From JAJZSS01 sp964463505 (GTDB taxonomy: Bacteria; Chloroflexota; Anaerolineae; Anaerolineales; UBA4823), in assembly GCA_964463505.1 (NCBI GenBank), contig CAYXDC010000002.1, forward strand, positions 1 through 64,000: DNA of 64,000 bases. Reading direction: 5' to 3'. A model generated the notes under the pieces. It was not told the DNA's origin. It saw only the letters and a list, made by a program, of their open reading frames with translations, and ran no database searches. The position numbers were made by a program, and so were the translations under genes. Below are positions 26,916 to 35,838 of this stretch, one piece after another; position 1 is the stretch's first letter; each line of letters starts with the position of its first letter.

Positions 26916-28212
26916 ATTCATAACGGAGAGCCTGGATGGGGTCCATGCGGGTGGCGCGCAAGGCCGGGTAGAGGCCGGAGATCACGCCGACCAGCGCTGA
27001 AAAACCTACTGCAAACAGGATCAGCCACAGAGGTGTATAAATCAGGTTTGGGATTGCAGCGCCGCCGGTATCTGCCTCGCTGATCACCGAGCGCAAGTAT
27101 GCCTGAGCAATCAGCCCTACCCCTTTGCCTAGTAGCCAGCCGATGACTGCGCCGGCAATGCCACCAAACATACCGATCAACCCGGCTTCGGTGAGGAAGA
27201 TCGCCATGATCTCCCGGTTGCGCGCTCCCACGGCTTTCATCAAACCAATCTCACGGGTGCGCTCGTAGATCGCCATGATCATGGCATTGGCGATGCCGAA
27301 GCCTGCTACCAGTAAGGCAACCCCGCCGACGGCACCCAGGACAGCCTGGATGGCGGAGAAAAGCAGGTTGAGCTGGCGCATCTGCGACTGGATCGAATAG
27401 GCGGTAAACCCAGACTGGTTGATCTGGTCCTCGACACTATCCACCAGTACAGGGCTGCTGACCTGCACAAGCACGGTGTCATAACCGTCTATATTGGTGT
27501 TGCTGCTCGTTCCCGAAGCCCAGGTGTTCAGGTCATCTGTTTCTTTCAAGGAAAGGAACAGCGTATAATCATAGCGCCCGCCTTGTTCGAGGATACCCGC
27601 AATGCGCACCCGCACCCGCTTTTCGGATGGCTGGTTGGGATCCCGGAAGCCAAAAATCACCAGCTCAACCGTTTTTCCGAGCAGGTCTGGAGGTTCGACC
27701 AACTCCTCGGGATGGCGCGGATCTCGTAAATTTTCAGCGATCCTGCTGCCGATCACGACTTGCCAATTCCCCAAGCGAGCAGCTCCGCTTTGCATTCGAA
27801 AATCCATAGTAGCCAGGCTTTGCGGATCGATCCCGCGCACCCCTGCGTAGCCTTGTAAGCGCTGGTATTCCAGGCTGGCTCCGGCGCGCAGGTAAATCAT
27901 GGGAAAAACGCTCTCCACTCCTTCGATATTCCGGAATTCTGCCAGGGCGCGCCGGTCCAGGGGCGCAGGCAAGCGCTCGCTGGTGCTGGATATTCCGGAA
28001 TTCTGACTGTTGCCCTGGTAGACTTCGATCAGGGTCAATTCAGAAGAGCCAGCGATTTCCTGGAAGGCGAAACGCTGCAGGCCGGCGCCGATGGATACCA
28101 ACAAGATGATGGCAATGGTGCCAATGACCACCCCCATAGCGGTCATCCCGGCGCGCAGTTTCATCCGCCTTAAGTTCCGCAGAACGATCTGCAGCAGGCT
28201 ACGCCAATCCAT
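26914..28212 (-). CDS. MacB/LolC-type ABC transporter permease (FtsX family)
   Basis: 432 aa, with the classical topology: one N-terminal helix (about 22-45), a long extracytoplasmic domain (about 50-280) and three C-terminal helices forming the FtsX domain, ending with PALRATRMDPIQALRYE, the family signature tail. It acts as the permease of a mechanotransmitting ABC system that moves or extracts lipids, lipoproteins or small molecules from the membrane. ATPase and a secreted partner are encoded upstream in the same operon. Start ATG is 3 bases after the stop of the IPT protein gene. Confidence 0.93.
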   Translation of the reverse strand: MDWRSLLQIVLRNLRRMKLRAGMTAMGVVIGTIAIILLVSIGAGLQRFAFQEIAGSSELTLIEVYQGNSQNSGISSTSERLPAPLDRRALAEFRNIEGVESVFPMIYLRAGASLEYQRLQGYAGVRGIDPQSLATMDFRMQSGAARLGNWQVVIGSRIAENLRDPRHPEELVEPPDLLGKTVELVIFGFRDPNQPSEKRVRVRIAGILEQGGRYDYTLFLSLKETDDLNTWASGTSSNTNIDGYDTVLVQVSSPVLVDSVEDQINQSGFTAYSIQSQMRQLNLLFSAIQAVLGAVGGVALLVAGFGIANAMIMAIYERTREIGLMKAVGARNREIMAIFLTEAGLIGMFGGIAGAVIGWLLGKGVGLIAQAYLRSVISEADTGGAAIPNLIYTPLWLILFAVGFSALVGVISGLYPALRATRMDPIQALRYE

Positions 28213-28215
28213 GGT

Positions 28216-29880
28216 TTAGCTTCCCAAACCAAATAGGCCGCGGATGAAGTGTAGCAAACTCTGGGCGAACCCACCTTCCTGCTCGGGTGCCATTCCGTTT
28301 GGGCCGGAGGGAAGCTCGGGTGGGGTTTCAACATTCAGGGAGAGCATTTCAGTGATCACTTGGGGCTGGTTAAAATCGTCCATGTAATTTACAGTCAGTT
28401 GCAGCTCCAATTCGCCGCTCTTTTTAGGGATGCCGAGTGCATCGATGAACGCGGACGTGCCTCCATCCAGGGAGCCGATAAATGCCGAGCCGTTTTCAAT
28501 CTCTATCTGGTCTGCGAACACTTCCACCTGGCTGATGTTGATGCTGGTGCGACCAATGTTCATGATTTCGATGGGCAATTCAATCGTTTGTCCAACCTGG
28601 ACCAGCTCGATCGGGCGATAATAGGAGACCTGAATTTGAGGTATGTTCATCACCAGCAAAGTGAGCACCTGCACCTGGCTGGATGTGGTTTCATTTCCCC
28701 CGTCATATTGGATATGTATCGGCAAGCTATAGGCTCCGGCATCGGCTGTTCCTTCGATGATGACCTTGCGTCCCAGATCGATTGATTCTCCAGCCTTCAG
28801 CGTTTCTACAAAGAGCACATTCCCGGTTCCCAATAAAGCAAAGGGTTTGATCCCAGTGCCTGCCGGGTCACCTAGAGTGATTACAAGCTGCTCAACATTT
28901 CCCTGCCCGGCGTTACGCAGGGTTAGCTGGAGATCGAAGAGATCGCCAGGGGATAGCTGTTCAGGGATTGTGTGATAACCTTCCAGCAGCACCAGCCCGC
29001 TGGAGCTGCTGGAAGCGTCAACTTGCAGGGCAATCGTCTGGGTGGATAAATAACTACGCCCGTAATAGTCGGCATATTCGAGCAAAATCTCCAAATTGTT
29101 CATCCCACCCGGGGCTTGCTCATCTGTCGTCAGGGTTAGGGGAACTTCGATCACCTGCCCGGAGGTCATCGGCTGCAAGATGATCACGTTGCTGCCCGTC
29201 TGTGGCATGACCAGATCAGGCGATGCCAGGGTGATCTGTCCGCGCGACGTAGAATAGCTGCCGCGATTTTCAATTTCCAGGGTGAGTAGAAAGGGTTCTC
29301 CCCGTTGCAGCATCATTGGATCGCTGGAGGCTGAGCGGATCATCAGCTGGGGTTGGGCATAAACGGACGGTCCGGATGGCTGGGAGGTAGCGGTTGTCTC
29401 GGGTGCCTGGATGGTGATGTTGCCCGGGACCCGCATCGCTGACCCCTCGGGGAGCAACAGTTCGAGATCGTATTTGCCTGCGCGCAATCCAGGGGGAATC
29501 ATACACTGCAAAGCCTGGCTACTGAGTACATTGGTCTCCAGGATGCCATACCCCACCAAGCGTACTGAAGTCTGAGGTGGAAACCCGACCCCGTAAATAC
29601 TGAGTAAGCCACCTTCCAATTGTTCAAAACGCCGCGGCTCAACACCACTAATTTCTATAATAGGAGGCGGAGATGGTTGGCGGGTTTCTGTTGGTTCTGA
29701 GCTCGTTGGTGACGCAGGGAGGGTAGGGTCTGTATCCGGCTCTGGGGTCTGGTCCTGCTGTAGATGCGCTGGTGCGAGCTGCCATGCTGGCGGGGCCTGC
29801 GCCATGATCTCAGAGATAGAGGCTGCGCCAGCCAACAAGATCGCCAACAAGCAGCTAAGGGCCATATTAATTGTTTTCAT
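28216..29880 (-). CDS. Secreted protein with IPT/TIG and CARDB-like beta domains
   Basis: 554 aa. Signal peptide 1-29 (hydrophobic 6-20, cleavage near MAQA). A low-complexity Pro/Thr/Ser/Glu linker (30-70) is followed by an IPT/TIG domain (about 72-160; EISGVEPRRF, then SIYGVGFPPQ) and three or four immunoglobulin-like CARDB/NEW3-type segments (about 180-510) with Gly-Gln-Gly-Asn and alternating hydrophobic strands. The C-terminus is a short amphipathic stretch (HFIRGLFGLGS). It sits between the ATPase and permease genes, where a MacA-type adaptor would usually be, and its start overlaps the ATPase stop (ATGA). It may be the extracytoplasmic adaptor or substrate of this transporter. Confidence 0.8.
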   Translation of the reverse strand: MKTINMALSCLLAILLAGAASISEIMAQAPPAWQLAPAHLQQDQTPEPDTDPTLPASPTSSEPTETRQPSPPPIIEISGVEPRRFEQLEGGLLSIYGVGFPPQTSVRLVGYGILETNVLSSQALQCMIPPGLRAGKYDLELLLPEGSAMRVPGNITIQAPETTATSQPSGPSVYAQPQLMIRSASSDPMMLQRGEPFLLTLEIENRGSYSTSRGQITLASPDLVMPQTGSNVIILQPMTSGQVIEVPLTLTTDEQAPGGMNNLEILLEYADYYGRSYLSTQTIALQVDASSSSSGLVLLEGYHTIPEQLSPGDLFDLQLTLRNAGQGNVEQLVITLGDPAGTGIKPFALLGTGNVLFVETLKAGESIDLGRKVIIEGTADAGAYSLPIHIQYDGGNETTSSQVQVLTLLVMNIPQIQVSYYRPIELVQVGQTIELPIEIMNIGRTSINISQVEVFADQIEIENGSAFIGSLDGGTSAFIDALGIPKKSGELELQLTVNYMDDFNQPQVITEMLSLNVETPPELPSGPNGMAPEQEGGFAQSLLHFIRGLFGLGS

Positions 29881-30578
29881 ACGCCTCCTTGCTCGGCCCG
29901 GCTTTCAACAATCTGACCGTCATGCAGGCGGATACTCTGGCGAGCAGCGGAAATAACGCCTGGATCGTGGGAGACGACCACCAGAGTAATTCCTTGACGG
30001 TTCAAGGCTTGCAAGACTTCGAGCACCTCCGCCCCAGAATGGCTGTCTAAATTACCGGTTGGCTCGTCAGCCAGGATGATCTGGGGTGAATTAATCAGGG
30101 CGCGGGCAATTGCGACGCGCTGCTGCTGCCCACCAGAAAGCTCGGTGGGCAGATGTTGCATGCGTTCGGCCAGACCCACACGCTCCAGGAGTTCTGTGGC
30201 TAATTGACGCCGCTGGCGAGGACGGACGTTGGTGAAGAGTAATGGGAACTCTACATTTTCCAAAGCACTCAGGGTGGGGATCAGATTGAACATTTGAAAA
30301 ATAAAACCCACTGTGTGCTGGCGATAATTAGCCAGGCCATCCTCGTCCAAACCGCTCAGATTCTTTCCATCTACCCACAGCTCACCGGATGTAGGTCGAT
30401 CCAAACCGCCCAGCAGATACAGGAAGGTCGATTTTCCTGAGCCAGACGGACCGGTTACCCCCAGCATACCGCCGCGCTGAATATCCAGGCTGATTCCATC
30501 CAGGGCATGTACTTCCGCACTGCCCATCGGATAGTAACGGCGTAGATCATTAACCCGGATAAAAACTGGCTCAGGCAT
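29877..30578 (-). CDS. MacB/LolD-type ABC transporter ATPase
   Basis: 233 aa cytoplasmic ATPase. Walker A is GPSGSGKS, signature LSGGQQQRVAIARAL, Walker B IILADEPTGNLDS and switch His in VSHD, the standard LolD/MacB pattern. Paired with the FtsX-type permease in the same operon. The stop codon overlaps the start of the secreted IPT protein, and the Yip1-like gene lies 7 bases upstream, so the four genes form one transcription unit. Confidence 0.94.
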   Translation of the reverse strand: MPEPVFIRVNDLRRYYPMGSAEVHALDGISLDIQRGGMLGVTGPSGSGKSTFLYLLGGLDRPTSGELWVDGKNLSGLDEDGLANYRQHTVGFIFQMFNLIPTLSALENVEFPLLFTNVRPRQRRQLATELLERVGLAERMQHLPTELSGGQQQRVAIARALINSPQIILADEPTGNLDSHSGAEVLEVLQALNRQGITLVVVSHDPGVISAARQSIRLHDGQIVESRAEQGGV

Positions 30579-30585
30579 AGATTGT

Positions 30586-31269
30586 TCAAGAAATACTGGT
30601 ATTAACCCAGTTAAATAGCTGGGCCGGGATTAAGCCAAGCGCAATCAAAAGAGCCCAAATGATCAGGACTACAGTCCAGGATTTGCGCTGCGCCAGGCTT
30701 GTGGCGCAGGTCAGGCCTATTGTCAGCAAAGCCAGCCTCCAGATTACGAACAGATCAATCTGGGCCAGGAGGCCAGCCAGGGCAAGTTGAATCCCAGCAG
30801 GGTTTTCTGCACTACGTAATATCAGGCCGGATAAGCCGGCGTACTCGATCGGCTGGCGGGTGAGCCAGAGAGACACTACTTGCAGCAGACTACGGATCAG
30901 ATCTGGTACAGACGTCCAGATTACCACTCGCCAGAGAGTGCGAAAGGTGCTGTTTCCGCCGAATAAGGTGCTGACCAGATAGAGTAAACCAGCCCAGATC
31001 AGCCATTTAAGCCAGAGCAGAAGGCTTTTCCCGACAGACAGTATCATTGAGGGTAACCCATTGGAGATGGGTTCGGTTTGGCGGCTGAGCTGCAGGTTCT
31101 GGTTCAGAGCTCCACTGAGCAAGACCAGACCCATCAGGAGAATAGCCAGGATGAGCCAGGATCGGCTAGGATAGTCAACAAGATTCGTGAATGCTGCAAT
31201 TGGACGGCGGATAACAGCCCAGAAAGCCCTCGGAAATGAAAGGGCTGAGTAATTTGAAACGCCTTGCAT
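30586..31269 (-). CDS. Yip1-like membrane protein
   Basis: 227 aa with about five hydrophobic helices. The start of the family pattern is visible: an aromatic-rich N-terminus, RPIAAFTNL and then a first helix near residue 36, with later helices near 85, 105, 165 and 205. This resembles the Yip1 domain family of unknown bacterial function. ATG start with GGGGAGGTGAG upstream. First gene of the operon with the MacB-like transporter, behind a good promoter. Confidence 0.7.
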   Translation of the reverse strand: MQGVSNYSALSFPRAFWAVIRRPIAAFTNLVDYPSRSWLILAILLMGLVLLSGALNQNLQLSRQTEPISNGLPSMILSVGKSLLLWLKWLIWAGLLYLVSTLFGGNSTFRTLWRVVIWTSVPDLIRSLLQVVSLWLTRQPIEYAGLSGLILRSAENPAGIQLALAGLLAQIDLFVIWRLALLTIGLTCATSLAQRKSWTVVLIIWALLIALGLIPAQLFNWVNTSIS

Positions 31270-31344
31270 GACTCACCTCCCCGCTGAGCGCCCTAGGATA
31301 ATTTACCAAAACGCGCCATCCAGGTTGGTGCGCCTTCTAGTTTG

Positions 31345-31372
31345 ATTATAAGGATTCAAAGGCTTGAGTCAA
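31345..31372 (-). promoter_or_regulatory. Near-consensus promoter of the MacB-like operon
   Basis: On the minus strand TTGACT (31372-31367) and TATAAT (31350-31345) are 16 bases apart. Transcription would start near 31338, giving a leader of about 70 bases before the Yip1-like gene. Confidence 0.7.
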
Positions 31373-31428
31373 GTTGCGTTAATGCCACCAACGAGTAGAC
31401 CTATTGAGAACACTGGTGCAGGACCGAT

Positions 31429-32436
31429 TTAGATCTGACCGAGAAATAAATCACGTCCTTTCACTAAAGCCGCCATTTTACTATCGGCTACCGTACGAGG
31501 CAGCATCCAAAAACCACAGTCGGGATGTACCCAACGGATACGCTCGGGTCCTAGTATCCGGTGACTCAGCTCGATGCGTCTGGCTACTAATTCAGGGGTT
31601 TCAATCTCGTTATCCTTAATATCGATCACACCCACCCCCATGGCGATATCAGGGCGTAGTTCCTTAAAAAGCTCCAACTCATCATAACCACGTCGAGCAA
31701 ACTCCAATACCACGTGATCTACATTTAGATGGTTGAGGAACCCGAGCAGGTTGCGCCAAAGACCTTTTTGGATAGATTGCCCCCCATAGTTGCCAAAGCA
31801 TAAATGCACAGCCTTTTCACCTTTTACAGACGAAAGAACATGGTTGATTGGTTCATGCGCCCAAGATGCGTCTTCAGGGTGCCCCGGAAGATTGGCTTCA
31901 TCTACCTGCAAGATGCCAGTGTCAATGTCCGCCATCTGGCGGCGTATCACCTCGGCAATTGCCATAGCCAGCTCGCGTAGATCATGGTAATGCTCATCCA
32001 CCAGGGTTTTGGCCAGCATATAAGGGGAGGTTACAGTAAATTTCAGCGGTTTGGGGGTCAGATTACCGACAAAGCGCCAGGCAGCTGGCAAGTTTAAGCT
32101 GCCTTCGCCAATCGGGCCGCGCACAACCCCGGCAGGTTGGCTGCGGAACGCCATGCCCGGACGATTCCGAAAGTCGTTTAATTCGGTGCGTGAAAGCTGG
32201 GTATTGACGTTTTCCATTGGCCGGATGAAATATTCGATCATTCCATTGGTTTCTGGATGGTTGGGGTCAAAACGGGAGAGTTCGCCGTCGCTGATCACAT
32301 CCAGACCAGCTAATTCCTGAGTCTTAAGGACAACCAAGATAGCATCCCGCAAGTGTTGGGTAGTTGGGTACGCGCCTAACCAGGCGGGGATTGGGTAGCT
32401 GCCGACAACTGTGGTTTTCAGACTAGGTAAACTCAT
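31429..32436 (-). CDS. MetE C-terminal-like methyltransferase (cobalamin-independent)
   Basis: 335 aa, matching only the catalytic C-terminal barrel of cobalamin-independent methionine synthase. It begins with TTVVGSYP as in MetE-core proteins. The zinc ligands are present: His211 and Cys213 (HLCFGNYG), Glu245 (LEF) and Cys307 (HPDCGFW). Such core enzymes transfer a methyl group from a variable donor to a thiol or release one; the donor here is unknown. Start at the ATG 32436 is chosen because AAAGGAA lies 8 bases upstream; an ATG six codons earlier lacks a site. The operon partner is the sugar isomerase-like gene 82 bases upstream. Confidence 0.87.
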   Translation of the reverse strand: MSLPSLKTTVVGSYPIPAWLGAYPTTQHLRDAILVVLKTQELAGLDVISDGELSRFDPNHPETNGMIEYFIRPMENVNTQLSRTELNDFRNRPGMAFRSQPAGVVRGPIGEGSLNLPAAWRFVGNLTPKPLKFTVTSPYMLAKTLVDEHYHDLRELAMAIAEVIRRQMADIDTGILQVDEANLPGHPEDASWAHEPINHVLSSVKGEKAVHLCFGNYGGQSIQKGLWRNLLGFLNHLNVDHVVLEFARRGYDELELFKELRPDIAMGVGVIDIKDNEIETPELVARRIELSHRILGPERIRWVHPDCGFWMLPRTVADSKMAALVKGRDLFLGQI

Positions 32437-32518
32437 GTGTGGTTCCTTTCTCATTCAAACGTAGACGATCATTTATTGATAAGGTAGACCTCGTCGCTGA
32501 AGCATTCCCGGTAAATGT

Positions 32519-33349
32519 TTAACTATGGCCTAAATAAGCCTGGATAATTCTTTCCAGGAATACTTCCTGATCCATTGCCCAGTAATGATTAGAGAAGATT
32601 TCTACCTCGTGAAAACCGTCGAATCCGGAATTTTCAATCCAGGTCCGGATCTGGCGCAGCGGGATACAGCCTTCACCCATCAGGCCGCGGTCATTAAGCA
32701 AGTCGGTGGTTGGTGATTTCCAGTCACAGATATGATAAGCGAAAATCCGCTGAGTATCCCCAGCGCGCTGGATCTCGACCTGTAAGTCGGGATCCCACCA
32801 CAGATGATACACATCCACCACAACACCAAGGCTGGGGCTGTTGAATTGAGCACATAACTCATTGGCCTGGCGCAGCGTATTGATTGCTGAGCGGGTGTCA
32901 GCATACATGGGGTGTAAGGCTTCAATACCCAGTCGAACGTCGCAGGCAGCTGCATGCGGTAGGATCGCGGCAATCCCTTCAACGATCTGCTGGCGAGATG
33001 TATGCAATGATTGGGATGGGTGGGCTCCAGGGACCAATACTAACAGGGGCGCACCCAGCTCGGCTGCTTGATCGATTGCTTTCCGGTTGTCATCGATGGC
33101 GCGTTGTTGTTGGGATATGTCAGTGGCAGGAAAGAAACCACCTCTGCAGAGCGAGATATCCTTTAATCCAGCGACGCGGATGTGGGTAGCAATCGCGCTC
33201 ACAGAATGACCTTCTAAAGCCTGACGCCAGACGGTGATCGCACCGACAGAGCGCGCCGAAAGCTGCTCAATTGTTGTTTCAATCGGCCAGGGTTGGTGGG
33301 TGATGCTATGGATGCACAGGCGGGAGGTATCTCGGATCTGGGAAGGCAT
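32519..33349 (-). CDS. Sugar phosphate isomerase/epimerase-like TIM barrel
   Basis: 276 aa of the AP-endonuclease-2/xylose isomerase-like barrel family. Recognisable strands include LCIHSITH, LLVLVPGA, LGIEALHP (metal Glu), GVVVDVYHLWWDP (Asp-His) and FHEVEIFS with Glu near the end, which fit the divalent-metal site of this family. The ATG at 33349 is chosen because AGGGAG precedes it; the longer frame to 33463 runs into the regulator promoter region. The exact reaction is unknown; keto-sugar or keto-acid isomerisation or 3-epimerisation is typical. It is divergent from the IclR gene. Confidence 0.85.
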   Translation of the reverse strand: MPSQIRDTSRLCIHSITHQPWPIETTIEQLSARSVGAITVWRQALEGHSVSAIATHIRVAGLKDISLCRGGFFPATDISQQQRAIDDNRKAIDQAAELGAPLLVLVPGAHPSQSLHTSRQQIVEGIAAILPHAAACDVRLGIEALHPMYADTRSAINTLRQANELCAQFNSPSLGVVVDVYHLWWDPDLQVEIQRAGDTQRIFAYHICDWKSPTTDLLNDRGLMGEGCIPLRQIRTWIENSGFDGFHEVEIFSNHYWAMDQEVFLERIIQAYLGHS

Positions 33350-33413
33350 GTAAACTGCTCCCTGACATTTAACTTGACAAGCACTCTGTGGGTATGATAC
33401 CATAGCAAAGACG

Positions 33414-33430
33414 ACAATGGTAAACATTGT
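33414..33430. promoter_or_regulatory. Candidate IclR operator between divergent genes
   Basis: ACAATG-GTAAA-CATTGT, a perfect 6-bp inverted repeat with a 5-base centre, lies between the divergent isomerase and IclR genes. IclR-type regulators often bind such short palindromes and control both their own gene and the divergent one. Confidence 0.45.
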
Positions 33431-33492
33431 GCGATAATGGCGAACACGGTCGTTGCTGATCATCCATTTTAGTTACCTCATCACCACAGGGT

Positions 33493-34284
33493 TTGCCTTT
33501 GAAGACTCAACGCAAGGTTATCGGCTCTGTCCAGCGAGCGCTTGATATCTTGAATCTGTTTGAGGCTCAGGTCGTTGAGTTGGGGACCACGGAAATCGCG
33601 CGTGCCCTCAGCTTGCCGAAAAGCACCATCGCTGGCCTGGTGCATACCCTTGAGCTAAATGGTTACCTGAACCAAAATCCCGAGACTCGCAAATATTATC
33701 TGGGTTTCAAATTGGTCGAGCGCGCCGGTGTACTACTTGGTCAGTTTGATCTGCGTAAGATCGCCGCACCGGTATTGATGGCGCTGCGAGATGATACAAA
33801 TGAGAGCGTAAACCTGGCGCTGCGCGATGGTAGCTATGTGGTTTATATTGAACGCATGCATGGGATGAACATGCTAGGTATGCGCTCGGAAATTGGCAAG
33901 CGCGAGTTAGCGCATTCCACCGCATTAGGGAAATCAATGCTGGCTTTCTCGCCGGAACATATTCTAGATGACTTCCTAAAAACCCATCCTTTCGAACCGG
34001 TTACACCGCAGACGATTACCAGTCCTGCGGTGTTTCTTATTGAAATGAACCGCACCTGCCAGCGGGGCTTTGCAGTGGATGATCAGGAGAACGAGCTCGG
34101 TGGACGATGTGTCGCTGCGCCGATCTTTGATTATACCGGTCAAGTGGTTGCAGCAGTGAGTATTTCGGTGCCCATACAGCGCTTCCCAGATAGCCGTCTG
34201 GAATTATTAGGTGAGCGGGTAAAAGCAGCCGCGGCGGAGATTTCCCGCCGCTTGGGTGCTGCTCCGCTCCGTCGGTTGCCCTAG
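33493..34284 (+). CDS. IclR-family transcriptional regulator
   Basis: 263 aa. N-terminal winged helix-turn-helix (about 9-70; TTEIARALSLPKSTIAGLVHTL), then the IclR effector domain (about 85-255; LGMRSEIGKRELAHSTALGK and the ENELGGRCVAAPIFD motif). These proteins typically sense carboxylates and control divergent catabolic genes. Start is TTG at 33493 or 33499 with a weak site; no in-frame ATG precedes the HTH. It stands at the head of a long rightward gene run and is divergent from the isomerase/MetE-core pair, which fits local control of both. Confidence 0.93.
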   Translation: MPLKTQRKVIGSVQRALDILNLFEAQVVELGTTEIARALSLPKSTIAGLVHTLELNGYLNQNPETRKYYLGFKLVERAGVLLGQFDLRKIAAPVLMALRDDTNESVNLALRDGSYVVYIERMHGMNMLGMRSEIGKRELAHSTALGKSMLAFSPEHILDDFLKTHPFEPVTPQTITSPAVFLIEMNRTCQRGFAVDDQENELGGRCVAAPIFDYTGQVVAAVSISVPIQRFPDSRLELLGERVKAAAAEISRRLGAAPLRRLP

Positions 34285-34314
34285 ACTCTTTGCCTGGCAA
34301 TCAGGAGAGTGAAC

Positions 34315-35817
34315 GTGGTTGATCAGGTAGTTGATGTAATTGTGGTTGGTGGCGGAGGAAGTGGATTGGCTGCGGCCGTTAGTGCAGCCAGTTTTGGGTT
34401 GCAGGTATTGCTACTGGAGAAGCAAGCTGAGTTGGGTGGCTCCACTGGAATTGCAGTGGGCTCTCTGACCGCCAACCGCACCCGTCTTCAGGAAAAGGCT
34501 GGGATTATTGATACCCTGGATGCGCACGCTCTGGATGCAGGGCTTTTTGCGCCGCCCCAGATCGAAGATCGCAATAACGCCGAATTGCGCCGTTGGTTCT
34601 TGAGTCACAGCGCCGAAACGCTGCATTGGTTAATGGATATGGGGTTACAGTTCTATGGACCTAACCCGGAACCCCCCAACCGATTGCCGCGTATGCACAA
34701 CGTGGTTCCAGGGGCGAAGGCTTATATTGCAACATTGCAAATCCGCTTACAGCGCCTGGGTGGGAAGGTATTGACGAACGCCCCGGTGGTGGACTTAATT
34801 AGTGAAGATGGGCGGGTGACAGGTGTGGTGGTTCAGGCAGAAAGCAAAATGGAGCGCTTCTTTGCCCGGCGTGGCGTAGTTCTAGCGGCGGGAGATTACG
34901 CCAATTCACCAGCAATCATTGCCCGGTTCAAAGGTAGCCAGTATTCAGAAATCGAAGGTATAAATCCGCGTTCTACCGGGGATGGACATCTTCTGGCAGA
35001 AGCGGCTGGCGCCAGAATGATCAACATGGATATCACCTATGGCCCCGAGCTACGTTTTATCCCACCCTCTGGACGGACTTTTCAACAATTACTCCCGGTG
35101 CGTGGTCCATTGGTTCAATTGATGGGCGGGGTCGTACCTTATCTGCCCAATTTTGTGATGAGGGCCATGATTCGACGCCTGCTGGTCACCTGGCAGCATC
35201 CTGAGATTGCTCTATTTGACGATGGGGCGATCCTGATCAATCAACAAGGCCAACGTTTCTGTGATGAGCTGCAAACCCCGGAGCGCGAGATCGCTATTGC
35301 CCAACAGCCCGGTAAGTCAGCTTATATTCTGTTGGATCAAGGCCTGATCCAAAAATACAATCAATGGCCTCATTTTATTTCCACTGCTCCGAAGATAGGC
35401 TATGCCTATGTCGAGGATTATCTGAAATTGCGCCCGGATGTTGCGGTTCGGGCTTCTACCTTGCAGGGTTTGGCGGAAAAGCGTCGTCTACCCTTGGTGA
35501 ATTTGGAACGCTCGGTACGAGAATACAACCATCAAGCGCAGGTGAATGGACAGCGCGGTCTGGAAGACGGTGCGTGGGTTTTGCTTGGTCCGACGAAATC
35601 TTATTTCACCACTACTGAGGGGGGCGCGGCGATCAACCAGCGTTTCGAAGTGCTTGATATGGACAATTCGCCGATACCAGGTCTGTATGCAATAGGTCAA
35701 AATGGTCTGGGGGGACAAATCTTATGGGGCCATGGCTTACACATTGCTTGGGCGATTACCAGTGGTAGATTAGTAGGCGAATATCTTGCCGGCCTGCGGG
35801 CTGCTGAAAAGACCTGA
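34315..35817 (+). CDS. FAD-dependent oxidoreductase (fumarate reductase / ketosteroid dehydrogenase type)
   Basis: 500 aa flavoprotein. N-terminal dinucleotide motif VIVVGGGGSGLAAAVSA and the ELGGST segment, a mid-protein substrate domain, and the C-terminal GLYAIGQNGLGGQILWGHG FAD motif define the FAD_binding_2 family (fumarate reductase flavoprotein, 3-ketosteroid dehydrogenase, urocanate reductase). Such enzymes oxidise or reduce a C-C bond next to a carbonyl. Start GTG at 34315 is preferred to GTG at 34309 because AGGAG is 7 bases upstream of the former. It follows the IclR gene by 30 bases and probably belongs to its regulon. Confidence 0.88.
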   Translation: MVDQVVDVIVVGGGGSGLAAAVSAASFGLQVLLLEKQAELGGSTGIAVGSLTANRTRLQEKAGIIDTLDAHALDAGLFAPPQIEDRNNAELRRWFLSHSAETLHWLMDMGLQFYGPNPEPPNRLPRMHNVVPGAKAYIATLQIRLQRLGGKVLTNAPVVDLISEDGRVTGVVVQAESKMERFFARRGVVLAAGDYANSPAIIARFKGSQYSEIEGINPRSTGDGHLLAEAAGARMINMDITYGPELRFIPPSGRTFQQLLPVRGPLVQLMGGVVPYLPNFVMRAMIRRLLVTWQHPEIALFDDGAILINQQGQRFCDELQTPEREIAIAQQPGKSAYILLDQGLIQKYNQWPHFISTAPKIGYAYVEDYLKLRPDVAVRASTLQGLAEKRRLPLVNLERSVREYNHQAQVNGQRGLEDGAWVLLGPTKSYFTTTEGGAAINQRFEVLDMDNSPIPGLYAIGQNGLGGQILWGHGLHIAWAITSGRLVGEYLAGLRAAEKT

Positions 35818-35838
35818 TAAAAAACGGAAGGGAAACTC

